Notes under the pieces: model-generated
What the model was told of the DNA's origin: nothing
Seen by the model: the letters and a program-made list of their open reading frames with translations, nothing else
Databases searched by the model: none
Translations under genes and position numbers: made by a program
NCBI GenBank assembly: GCA_030704615.1
Contig: CM060733.1
Span: 25,110,001 to 25,174,000 of the forward strand
Source of the DNA: Takakia lepidozioides
Lineage: Eukaryota > Streptophyta > Takakiopsida > Takakiales > Takakiaceae
Reading direction: 5' to 3'
Length of the DNA stretch: 64,000 nt
Shown: positions 24,385-34,872 of the stretch, in pieces
Position numbering within the stretch: position 1 is the first letter of the stretch
How the letters are laid out: each line of letters starts with the position of its first letter

Positions 24385-24930
24385 TATCATAGAGACAACG
24401 TTTGTCCACTTCCTTCTGGATAATGCATCTGCCACCACATTTTCTTTTCCCTTAACAGATCGCGAATAAAAAAGAATTGCTGAAGAAATTTTATCCAAGG
24501 AAAATGTTTACGACTGAGGCTGGGCTGTGTAGCTGGATATTTCAAATTTGCATGATCTGTCTCAATCTTGAACTCTCTTCCTAGTAGGTAATGTCGTCAA
24601 ACTTTTAAAACGTGAATTATGGTCAACAATTCTTTTTTCATGTACCGGAGAATTTAGCTTTGTCGGGCTTAACTTTCTGGACTCATAAGCTATCACATGT
24701 CCTTCTTGCATTAACTCCGCTCCTAACCAAATCATTTGCATCTACGCAAAGTACTAGCCCTCCTGTCTTATAATCCATCAATTTGTAAACGGGAGCATAT
24801 GTCAACATTGTTTTAAGCTTAGCACAATCTTCATCCCATGTAATTGCTAATAAGCCTTTCCGCAAGCTAGTGAGAGGGGCTGCAATTTTGGGAAATGCTT
24901 TTATAAATATTCTGTAAAAGCTTGCATGTC
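24385..24930 (-). mobile_element. Gypsy RNase H segment, minus orientation
   Basis: On the minus strand come AITWDEDCAKLKTM, LMDYKTGGLVLCVDANDL and, past stops, a GKENVVADALSRRK-like end typical of gypsy RNase H. It forms a head-to-head inverted repeat with 23870-24270, with about 115 bp of non-paired sequence between. Confidence 0.75.
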
Positions 24931-25609
24931 TCTCAATCCTTTGTGTACGTCCACGACGTTAAGATCTCCATCCTCTTCAAGGAAAAAGGAATCAGAACTT
25001 CATGCCGTTTCACCGACAAGAATATACAATTTGGAACAAATCCTGAACAAATGGGGATTCTACCAGTATACTTTCAGTCCAACAATAATATCTTAAGATA
25101 TCATCAAAATACTCATCCTAGTTAAGAGTTTCCACTACTTACAATAAGACCATTGTATACATGAGACTTCTCATAGCAGTTTGATAATGAATAGGTACTC
25201 ATTGTTTCCAAATTTGCATCACTCTTTGGACTTGTCTTTTTTTAGGTTTGCAATTTGAGATATACGTGGTATTTACCGACATATTTTGAGATAGCATCTA
25301 AGATATTCTAAACGATACTTACATTCAAGGTTTGGATAATCTCTTAGTGTTGTCAATAAGATGGACGATTCAGAGCGAAAAGAAGCATAAGAAACCGATG
25401 TTCCGCCAAACATTAGAGGTCTCGATAGCAAGTTGTGTCAAATTAGCGGCTGCCTTGGAATGTACTCTTGTAACTGCTCTTTGTGGATAAAATGGAGTAT
25501 GTGCTCGGAGGGTGCTCGTCTAGACTGACAGCGACATTACCCAATAGAAAGATTGGTACTAACAAATAATCTTCAACCCAATTGAATAAATGTTAAAGGC
25601 AGTGTTATA
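24931..25609. other. Unassigned sequence in the transposon nest
   Basis: AT-rich, no recognisable coding capacity. It may be decayed LTR or internal retroelement sequence. Confidence 0.35.
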
Positions 25610-26100
25610 AGCAGAAAAAATCTAAACAGATTCTATGTCAAAAACAGGTCTTCTGTAGAACAACCCGTCTACCATCAGATTCGAGTTAAAGATTTTTATG
25701 TATATATGATAGCTTTCAAATCTCAGATTGGTCATTGTGGATATGCAATGATGTCTTTTGGGGCCTGGGCTCACAAACGCACCAGACACTTTTATGTGTT
25801 TAATGAATTTATTGTTCAAGAAATATTTGGGGAAATTTGCGTTGGTCTTCATGGATGATATCTTGGTTTATTCAAGGTCCGAAGAAGAACACACTGAACA
25901 CTTGAGAAGTGTTTTAGAATCCTGAGAGAAAATAAATTCTAAGGTAAGAAAAGCAAATGTGAGTTTTTTGTTTCCCAAATTGAATATTTGTGTCACATAG
26001 TGTCAAATGATGGCATTTTGGTTGATCCCAAAAAGATCAAAGTGGTGGCTAAATGGCTAATTCCAAATGATATAACAGATATGAAGCATTTTTGGCATAC
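25610..26100 (+). mobile_element. Ty3/gypsy reverse transcriptase relic (third copy)
   Basis: Frames in order resemble YHQIRVKDFYVYMIAFKS, an MPFG-like block, then [15 protein letters not shown] and an ILVDPKKIKVVAKW-like end. This copy extends further 5' than the others and has no GDSL fragment, so it probably represents the original element around the junction seen in the two chimeras. Frameshifts make it inactive. Confidence 0.8.
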
Positions 26101-26134
26101 TTGGTAGTCAGTAGACGGACATAGTAGATTTGCG

Positions 26135-26758
26135 ATGGATAAGGTGAACAGGGATAAGGTCGTGATGAAGTTTTCATTGCCTCGCAAAGCTCCATCGCCT
26201 TTGAAAAAACGACAGAAGCGGCCCAAAAGACGTAAGCACCACCGCAAGGCCCTCTTCATAACAGGGACCGATGTCGGGGTTGTAAGGAAGCTGGGTGAGG
26301 AGGTGGATAGTGCGCAAGATTCCATGGTGATAAGAAGGGTCATGGGGCCTCCTTTACCTCTGGTTGTAGAGGAAGTTCTCATTCTTCCCTCTTCTACTTA
26401 TAGACAGCCAAAATTGAGAAGCAAGAAACACCGCACTGCCAGATTTATGACAGGGAGTGAGGCCGGTGTCATTAAGAAGGTGTTAGAAGGCGTCAGAAGG
26501 CGAAATGGAAGAACTGAAAGAGAATGGTCGTGGACGAGTAAGGAGACTCGGGCCGCCGTTATAGAGTTTTACAAACTTAGAGACAATGAGACCTATTTCT
26601 TATTAGAATATTGTGGGAAGTCTCATATATACCATGGTAATACAAGGCCAGATATTGCAGAATTAGTGGGGGTTATGAGCCAATTTGTGGCTAACTTTGC
26701 ACTGGGCAACTCGGGTTACAATAAAGTGGATTTTTCGTCATTGGAGAGACACAATTGA
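26135..26758 (+). CDS. Chimeric ORF: basic duplicated-motif domain plus copia RT tail
   Basis: A 207-codon open frame among broken elements. Residues 1-35 are strongly basic (KKRQKRPKRRKHHRK, nuclear-signal-like). Two copies of a motif, HRKALFITGTDVGVV (36-50) and HRTARFMTGSEAGVI (99-113), share HRxAxFxTGxxxGV and indicate an internal duplication. From about residue 160, HIYHGNTRPDIAELVGVMSQ matches the RPDIA region at the end of copia reverse transcriptase, and copia sequence continues downstream in other frames. The N-terminal 155 residues match nothing I recognise. It could be a captured gene fused to a copia remnant, or simply a long surviving frame; expression is unknown. Confidence 0.4.
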   Translation: MDKVNRDKVVMKFSLPRKAPSPLKKRQKRPKRRKHHRKALFITGTDVGVVRKLGEEVDSAQDSMVIRRVMGPPLPLVVEEVLILPSSTYRQPKLRSKKHRTARFMTGSEAGVIKKVLEGVRRRNGRTEREWSWTSKETRAAVIEFYKLRDNETYFLLEYCGKSHIYHGNTRPDIAELVGVMSQFVANFALGNSGYNKVDFSSLERHN

Positions 26759-27260
26759 CTATGGTTTGTGGTTGAAAAGAACATAGATAAATTTGTTCAT
26801 GTGGACGAAGTGGGTTTAAAATGGTATCTTAGATAATGCTCACAATACCATATAGATTAATGGCTATTGTGATGTAAATTGGGCTGTGAATGTTGATGAC
26901 CCTCATTCTACATATAGATTTGTTTAAATGCTTGTAAATTGGGCAACAAGAAGCAATCTACAATCGCTATGTAATCAACTGAGGCAGAAAATATGGTTCT
27001 ATCTCAAGCAACAAAACAAGCAATATGGTTATCATCATTTTTGCCAAATATTGCTCTCTAAAGAAATTCGACTTTTCATGCTCGCTCCAAGCATATTGAG
27101 ATTCATCTCATTTGGTATAACACAAGACTAAAGCAAGAATGGTCAAATTGGTGTATTGCAACAACAACAATGTAGTAGCACACATATCAATAAAACGACT
27201 TTGTGTTAAAAAGCATAAATGCTTTCTAGGATGTGGTGATTAAAAGTTGAACTTAATAAC
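26625..27260 (+). mobile_element. Ty1/copia relic, RT end to RNase H
   Basis: TRPDIA is followed by a frame-shifted TIDYGLWLKRT, then GYCDVNWAVNVDDPHST and a TEAENMVLSQATKQAIW-like block, the signature of copia RNase H, and by KHIEIHLIW near the end. Numerous stops show that it is dead. Confidence 0.8.
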
Positions 27261-28026
27261 TCAATGAGTTGGAGATCAACTCCCTACTAAGTTACTTCTA
27301 CTCAGAATTACAGTAATAGTGCAATAATAGCGGTGATGACAAGTTATAATCAATAATAGTGATAATCCTCAGTTAACTTAAGTCAGTTTTCGTGATACAA
27401 ATCAACGTATTAGGATAACAGTTTCAAGTTGAACATTCATTTCATCTGTTCCAGTTGCAGTATTTTTTTATTTTTTTTGCAGTAACTACAACATTGAAGA
27501 AGCTCTTATTTACGCTAACACCGTTGGTCTCATATATATATATTGCAAGCATTTTTAGCATTTCATAATTGGTCACAAGTATAGCCGTTAGTTACTAGTA
27601 ATGCTAAAATTAATTCTAGTAATTCTAGTAAGTTATATCGTTAACATATCGAGGTTGAAGTAATCTGCGTACCGTTAAAGAGACGTTAGCTAACAGCTAC
27701 CTGAGATGTTACTTGTTACTTCCAAGAGTCACGTTAACTAGCAACTAAAGCTTACTCCATCCCCTTTCATTAAAGGGGAAAAAAAAAAAAAGCTTAACTG
27801 CAGGCTGTTAGCAGTTAGCACCCAAACGGAAACGCGTTACCCTAACGATCCTAACGGATGGTGGCAGTGTTAGGACAGCGTGGGCAGCGTGCGAGAGCTT
27901 TACAGTGAATTGCTGCTTCTGTGCAGATTGCTGGATCCCCAATGGGAGTTTGACTGCTTGTGGAGATCTATTGTGCTGGTCTCAGTCAGGGATGAGTAGC
28001 TCGTGTCTGTGTATTTCACCAGGAGC
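27261..28026. other. Promoter and leader region of the cation transporter gene
   Basis: AT-rich to about 27800 (perhaps copia 3' LTR remains), then GC-richer sequence that probably contains the start site and 5' leader. No gene is seen. Confidence 0.4.
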
Positions 28027-31000
28027 ATGCCGATGCAATTGCATTCCTCTTCCATCTTCTTACGTCGTCTGTGCAGTTCTCTGTCAGTGCTACCATATGC
28101 TGAATTGGGATCCAATGCAAGTCGTATGCCCAACATTAGTGGGTGGCGATGGATTCACGTGAATGGCCAGGGCGGTGAAGTGTCCCGATTGCTTGATGTG
28201 GATGAGCAGACTGGTGTGAGCAGCCGGACTTTTGAAGATAATGAAGAAACAGACTCAGTAGGGCAGGATGTTTTGGCAACCGGTGCAGCGAATTGCAGCG
28301 AAGGAGTTCCCTCAGTCTTGCTGCATTGGACAACTGGACTGGTTAGATCGAATCAAGGAAGTGCTCCCTTCAACGGGGGATATGGATGTGGCTTTGGGCA
28401 TGGCACTGGATCGAGGCAATATTCAAACTCAACAGTAGATTTTGACCCACGAAGACAATTGTTGCATGGGAGATGCAGACCATGGGGACGAAGCATGGGG
28501 GCGCAGCTCTTGCAGACGTGGGGTAGTGACAGGCGCACACACATGGGGCACAGTCATGACCATGGCCCTGATGCAATTGCGGGAGAGGCTGGGGAGCGTG
28601 TGTTACGATTAGGGTTGTGGGCCGATATAGTACTGACCGGATGTAAAGGCGCAGCTGGCTTTTTTTCTGGCAGCACCGCCATCATCGCTGACGCTGCACA
28701 CTCTCTGTCTGATATTGTAAAAGTCTGACTCTCAGAATTTGTGTTTCCTTCGACGAAGAATTTCGAACATATCTGGCTAAGTTAGGTCAAGGCAGTGATG
28801 ACTATTCTCCATTTCTTTTTGGAACTTAGCTTTCAAGGCAAGCTGTGGAATATAAGCAAAGCCTCTCATTTCTCTCGGTCCTTTTGACTGTGGGATTGTT
28901 TGGAAGTTAAACCTGTCGACACAATTACCTGAAATTTCAAGTTGATTCTGAGTAGTTTAAAGCCTTTGTGAAGAGTCAGTACCAGCCAGTATTCGAAGAT
29001 GGAGAATTCTCCAGTATCAATTATCCAGCGTAGTTTTGATCTATTGAATAATATTTATCAGAGAGACACACCGAGTGCTTATTGATGCAAAAAACTACCT
29101 CACATTAGGGTGTGGTTGCCCAGGTTTTGAGTGGGGTTACACTGTGGACATCAAAAGCAGCAAAAGCTCCCAAGGACAAGGAGCACCCTTATGGTATTAT
29201 CTTTCATACATTTTCAACTATGATAGTTTCTTGGTGTATGTCGGTTTGCAAATGGACCACGGAGAACTGTAGGAATATATGGGAGTCTGAAGCAATATCA
29301 GGCTGTTATGTGCTCAACATTGGAAGAGGTTCATCTACCCTCAGAGACCATTTGATGGAGATGAGGTTTTTGGCCATGTGGCTGTTAGATTTTGCTTTTC
29401 TTTCCACTCTTTGCAGTAATAGAACCAAGTCCCATGACAGACGGGACTTAAATCATCCTACAACATTGAGCTGGAATTATTAAATCATCTAGTAAACTTA
29501 TGTAGAAAATATGTAGTTAGAGCTGTTAAATCCTCATACTATACTGGCAGTGTGGTGTATTTGATGGTACCCAGTGCTCCTAGCTGTGGTCAGTATGTTG
29601 AGTTGGTATTTCTTGTTCACTGCTCTATTGGGCTATTGGTGGTATGTTATGAACTTAGAATCCGTTTAGTTGAGGTGTGAAATTTCCTTGCTTGTTTGTT
29701 ACTTATATTCTTGTATGAGGTTCCATAGTGATATTCTTCTTAAAGAGGCATCTGGGCATCATGATTCAGGTCATGGCAGATTCGAGACCATGGGAGCCTT
29801 GTGTATCTCAGGCTTGCTGGTGGCAACAGGTGGTGGAATTGCATGGCATGCGATCGAGACTCTTCAGGCATGTATGTCACGCAGTAATCATCGTAGTGGA
29901 TCGAATTTAATTTGGGTTTGAAATTGGAGGTATGGTAGACTAAGTTACATACGATAACGATTCTTTATGAATCTTGAGTGGGGAATTGTACAGTGAAATC
30001 TGATCATGAGAAGCTTTGGTTGAATATGTACTGACTTTTGCACAAAGTCATTGTTAGTGTGACATTTTACACCCCAATGTCTGGGATACCCCACAAGAGT
30101 AAGGGCTCACCAGGGTTAAGCGAGAAGAGTAGTTTTCCCTTACTAACTTTTTGCATTTTTTCCCTCTCCTTGAAAAATATTAATGGCAGGCACTGATACC
30201 AGATTTGTCGTCCACAAATATGGACACGATTGTTCAAACAACTAAGGATAACTTCCATATACAAGGGCATGAGCATTCCCATGAGCATGGGTCTAAAGTG
30301 CATCATCATCATCATGGTATAGACATGGAGCACGGGGCTGTAGCGCTCAGTGCTGCAATCTTCTCCATTGGCGTGAAAGAGGGGTATGAGTTTTCTAGAA
30401 CCTGAAGTTGGTAGTCATGATGATGTGTTGATGTCTAGTTTATCAATGCCTTCATGAAATAAACTTTACAGAATATCTGCAGAAAGCAGTTAAATTTGAG
30501 GGACTGAATTGCAGCAGAGTACCGTCATGTGTTAGTGCGGTGGAAAATGTGGTCAACCTTAGCAGCATTAATGGGGCAGTGAGCAGCAGCTCATCCATTA
30601 GAGTCCTCCTGGTTAGAAAGTGGTACCAAGTGGGGTTTTTGTGTGGTCTCATGTAGCTGAAAGTTTTTATGCGCCCTGGCCTTGTACCTTCTTCAATGTT
30701 ATGTTTGTGTCCGCCCACTTTCAGAGCTATTATGCCCCCTCTTCTCCTGGATTGGTTTGAGGTTGCTGTTGGGTGTGGCCTGTGTGTATGCGGCAGCTTG
30801 TATTTGGCCACCCGGGCAGTAGGGGAGAGAACAGGAAGTGAATTGCTCAAGGCAAATGCTTGGCATCATCGTAGCGATGCCATCTCCTCTATAGTTGCTC
30901 TCGTCGGTGTTGGTGAGTCCTTAACCTTGACTTTCTATCTGTGAGCCTGTGGGTAGCTTTGACAGAATAAAGCTCTTTATTGATTTTTCCTTTCCATTTA

Positions 31001-34000
31001 CCCATCTGTAGTTGGTCCCTACACAGTTTTGTTTGACTTAACTTCCTATCCAATCTAGCATGTATAAGCAGACCATTATTAGCTCAAATTCTGCTACAGG
31101 CTGTTGTGCTTGGATAAGCCCTGCAGTTTCAGGTCAATCCAGTGTATGTCATGAAGTGGATTTTTAATTAGTTTCTGGATGTGGTATGCAATACCAGGTG
31201 GGGCGATTCTGGGAATGCCAATGTTGGACCCATTAGCGGGGTTACTTGTTTCGGTGATGATTGTGAAAGCAGGTCTCACAACTGGCTATCAGAGGTATGT
31301 ACTTTCTGTTTCTGAGAATTGTCTGCCATTTCAGTGCATTTCAAGGAGCTTTAGTTCCTAGCAAGGTAAGTGCATAAGTGCTATTTTGTCATCCACATAA
31401 AGGGAATTGAGTTTGTGGCAATCCTTTTCTGTTCTCCTTTACAAATTGATACCATATTGATAAATGGATCTAGCTTTGTAGCATGCAGGAGCTGGTGGAC
31501 AAAGGAGTGCCTGAGTCAGTGCTGTCACCTCTCCGGAAAACTTTACTAGGGGTTCCAGGTGTGGAGGTACCAGAGCTCATCCTTCTCACTTCCAGATCCT
31601 TGAGAGGGATATCTTTTCACATTGTACTTTGGGCTTGTTCACTATACATAGCTGTACACCCTGCCTCCGCACAATGTGTAGATGCTATGGATATGAAGCA
31701 GGACCTAAGTGCATAGTAATACGATATTAAAGTTCTGACCTGGTGGGGATAATGGACATGTGGTAGAGTGCTAAGTGCTACGTACATGGTGGCCACAATT
31801 TCAAGGACAACTGCATCTCCTTTATGCTATCGTTTGGCATTCGACACATTATGAGTTTCTGGCTCAATCGTGTTATCTTAGTTCAGGATGCGTTAAGAAT
31901 GCAGACTCTATGTTGCAGGGATGCCATCATTTCAGGGGGCGCAGAATGGGTTCGTTCGTTCATCTGGATGCTCACATTGAGGTACTTAATTTCCAACCGC
32001 GTGGCTCAGGTCAATCTGGTCACATTGGCAGTGGCTACTAAGGCTCAACTGCTTAGGGCAACAGCCTAAAGGGTCACGGAAACTCAGTATGCAAGTTATG
32101 GTCAGGGTTGTTTTTCATATGGTTTATCTGCTTCCTGTACCGAGAAGTGGTCAATTTATGAGACTTGTATTCACATACTCATTCAAGCTTCAGGTCCTAA
32201 ACGTTTTAGTAGTATCTCCTGCTAAATCTAAAACCATGGAAATTTAGCAGCGTTTGTTTGGTCTTGGGGAGCTGCTGCCTGCACCAGTTGCCTAAAAGGT
32301 AATTATGGTTAGAAGGTGAAGCACTGGTTTCTTTGGTGACATGGAAATCTTGGGATGTGTACACTACTGCGTCATCAGGTTGGCTGCTTGTGTATGAGTC
32401 ACAAGACCAGAAATTGTTCTGGTGATCTCAGGCTAAAGAAGGCGGCTCATTACCTATGTTGGACTGAAAGCACATCCAAACTTTCAGTCCAGTTCCTGAC
32501 GGTCATTTCTGTGGAGTTGGCTTTTAATGCTTGCATGCTTGTTCTAAGATGAAGGCAATGCTGATAGAGGAGGCTTGAATGCAGGTGGATCCATGGCTGA
32601 GTGTGAGTGCAGCCCATAACATAGGTGAAGCTGTGCGCCAACAAATGCACAGGCATCATCCTGAAGTGACTGAAACATTTGTCCACATTGGTAGTTCCTG
32701 AACTCATATCTTTCACACTTTATCTGGCTATCGTACACTGTACCAGAAGGATGGATGCTAGATCAAGTGGGGAAATTTACTTCTACGTTGATGAGTGTGT
32801 GAGGTAGCCTGCCAACCCTTCCAAACTTGGATCCACCAAGTGGTCAGCTACTTTGTTTCATGGAGTCAGACTGAAATGACGGAAAATTTCGTGAAACTCT
32901 TAACTTAAGAGATAATCAAAGGCTTTGAACAGAAGCTGCCCATGGGATCACTTATAAGGGTTGTCGATGATTTCTAGAACCCACCATTCTGCCTAGAAGA
33001 GACTTTTTGTTCCATTAGTGCAGTATGAAGCCGTCTTTTTTCTTCTAAGGGAAGGTAATGAAAACATTTCCTTAATGAAATTCAAGGAATCGAAATTTTG
33101 GGTATCAACTACCCGAACGCTGCAAGGTAATATCCACCCTGCTAAAGACTAAATGTGACCTTTGTACACATTCTGACTCTTAAACTGCTTCATTCGCTAG
33201 GATTTGAGGAGTACTCATTAGCAGACTAAATATTTAGGAATTTTTTTGATCATGGACGAGCTGGTTTGCCTTGGTGCTTCTGATAACCAAACTGTATCTG
33301 GTGAGCAGAGTCTAACTATATCTGGTGATGTGAAAACAGAACCTGCCGATGGGCAGCCAACATCTCATTCCCATGATGACTCTGAAAGCTGTCCCTATGA
33401 AAACCACACTGAAGGTTCACATGAGCATCACCATCACCATCATCACAAGATCGAAGGAAGTTCTGAGGATGGCAGGGAGAATAATGATGCACACTTGCTG
33501 CGTAAAAAGGATCTAACGTGGAAGGGCACAAAGTCCGATCTGTTGGAGGGTAGCAACTTGACTCGGAGAGAGGTGTTTGATGAGAATGTTAATTCTTTGC
33601 AGCAAGTTGAAGTGGAACGAGTTGTTCGTTCGGTTCTTGATGCAAACTTTGAAGAGGTGAGTTGGTAATCAACTTCAGTCATTACAGATTGCATCTTTGT
33701 GACTGTCAATGGTGGGTGGTAACTTGAAAGTCATCTTTTGCCCTATATTTTTTACATTTGCACTGTCAAGCATTGGAACAGTGCCCCAAATGCATATCCA
33801 GAAGGCGACCTTTTTTTTCCCTTGTACTTAATGAATTGTCTTGCAAAACCCCTGCCTGTCAGTGTAACGTCTGTTGGCGTCCGGTTCCCTGTAGCATTAC
33901 TGACAAATCAAATAGAGTTTATAAGACTTCCTGAGTACATCCCAGCAGTGAGGGCCCTGGACATTTTAAACTGTCAATGGCTGCAGTGTATCCTGTCTTG

Positions 34001-34872
34001 TTCTCTGGACCAGCGTGGTGTTTCTTTTGAGATAGTGCCGATCAGGCCTTACTCGTGTTATTGTTTTCTTCTCAAAGGATTCTATTTCAAAGCCCTGAAC
34101 AATTGTTTTGGTTGTTGATCACTATAGATCCAGGGCATTGGTGCCACTCTTAGTACTTATTCCTTTCAGGTCCACTGGAATGTGATTGATTGGTTGGATG
34201 GTGTAACCCTGTCACCATCAGCTAGCATGGAACGATCTGTCTTTGGTTCAACGAAGATTCATGATTGTCTTGTTGACCTGGTTATCCTATCAGTAGTATT
34301 TTCTGAGTAATGGATGGGATAGAGGTAAGTTGTACATGCAGTGACGATTAGGATGTGGGGGTTCATTTTGCAGACAGTGACAGTGACACATGTTACATGT
34401 CACTTTTTGCAAGGCAAAATTGTTGTGGAGGTGGAAGTCTCTTTGGACCCCGATCTCTCAATCAGGTGAAGTTCAAGCAACCAATTTGGAACTGCACATG
34501 TCTGGCTGGTAACGCTACTTGTAGAGTCTTAGCCATTTCTCCGAAACTATTTCTTGGGCTAAAACCCTTATTTTTCGTTCTTGGGCAGGCCCGGCTAGAT
34601 GATAACATAGCAACAGCTCTTGACTCAAATGTAGTGAGGTGAACGGATGGCTGTGCAGCCAGGACAACTGCAGATGGGCCATGTGTGTAACTAGCATCAA
34701 CGGTTACATCTGATCTCTAATGTAAGGGAGAGTTTGCTGGCAGTTCATCTGTCTCATTGTTGGAATATGGTGCAGGGGTGCCATGCAGCTTGCCAAGGAG
34801 ATTGAGGATGTTTTGCTACGGAATGTGCCTGAAATCTCTGCTGCCAATGTGCAACTGAGACTCAGCCAATAG
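28027..34872 (+). CDS. MTP6: MTP6/MTPC1-type cation diffusion facilitator
   Basis: Cation diffusion facilitators export divalent metals in exchange for protons; the plant MTP6 group is linked to Mn/Fe and mitochondria. Inferred exons: 28027-28716, 29124-29193, 29770-29867, 30190-30383, 30797-30912, 31198-31294, 31482-31566, 31919-31981, 32585-32690, 33238-33656, 34374-34465 and 34776-34872, joining to 708 residues. The start MPMQLHSSSIFLRRL is Ser/Arg-rich, like an organelle transit peptide. TM2 carries HSLSD (225-229), then KAPKDKEHPYGHGRFE; TM5 carries HHRSD (374-378). HxxxD in both helices is the transport site. The cytosolic C-domain ends with VEVEVSLDPDLSI. It is long for the group: a His-rich loop (HEHSHEHG, HHHHH) and an insert with seven consecutive His near residue 573. 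The exon 3 donor appears to be GC. Confidence 0.85.
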
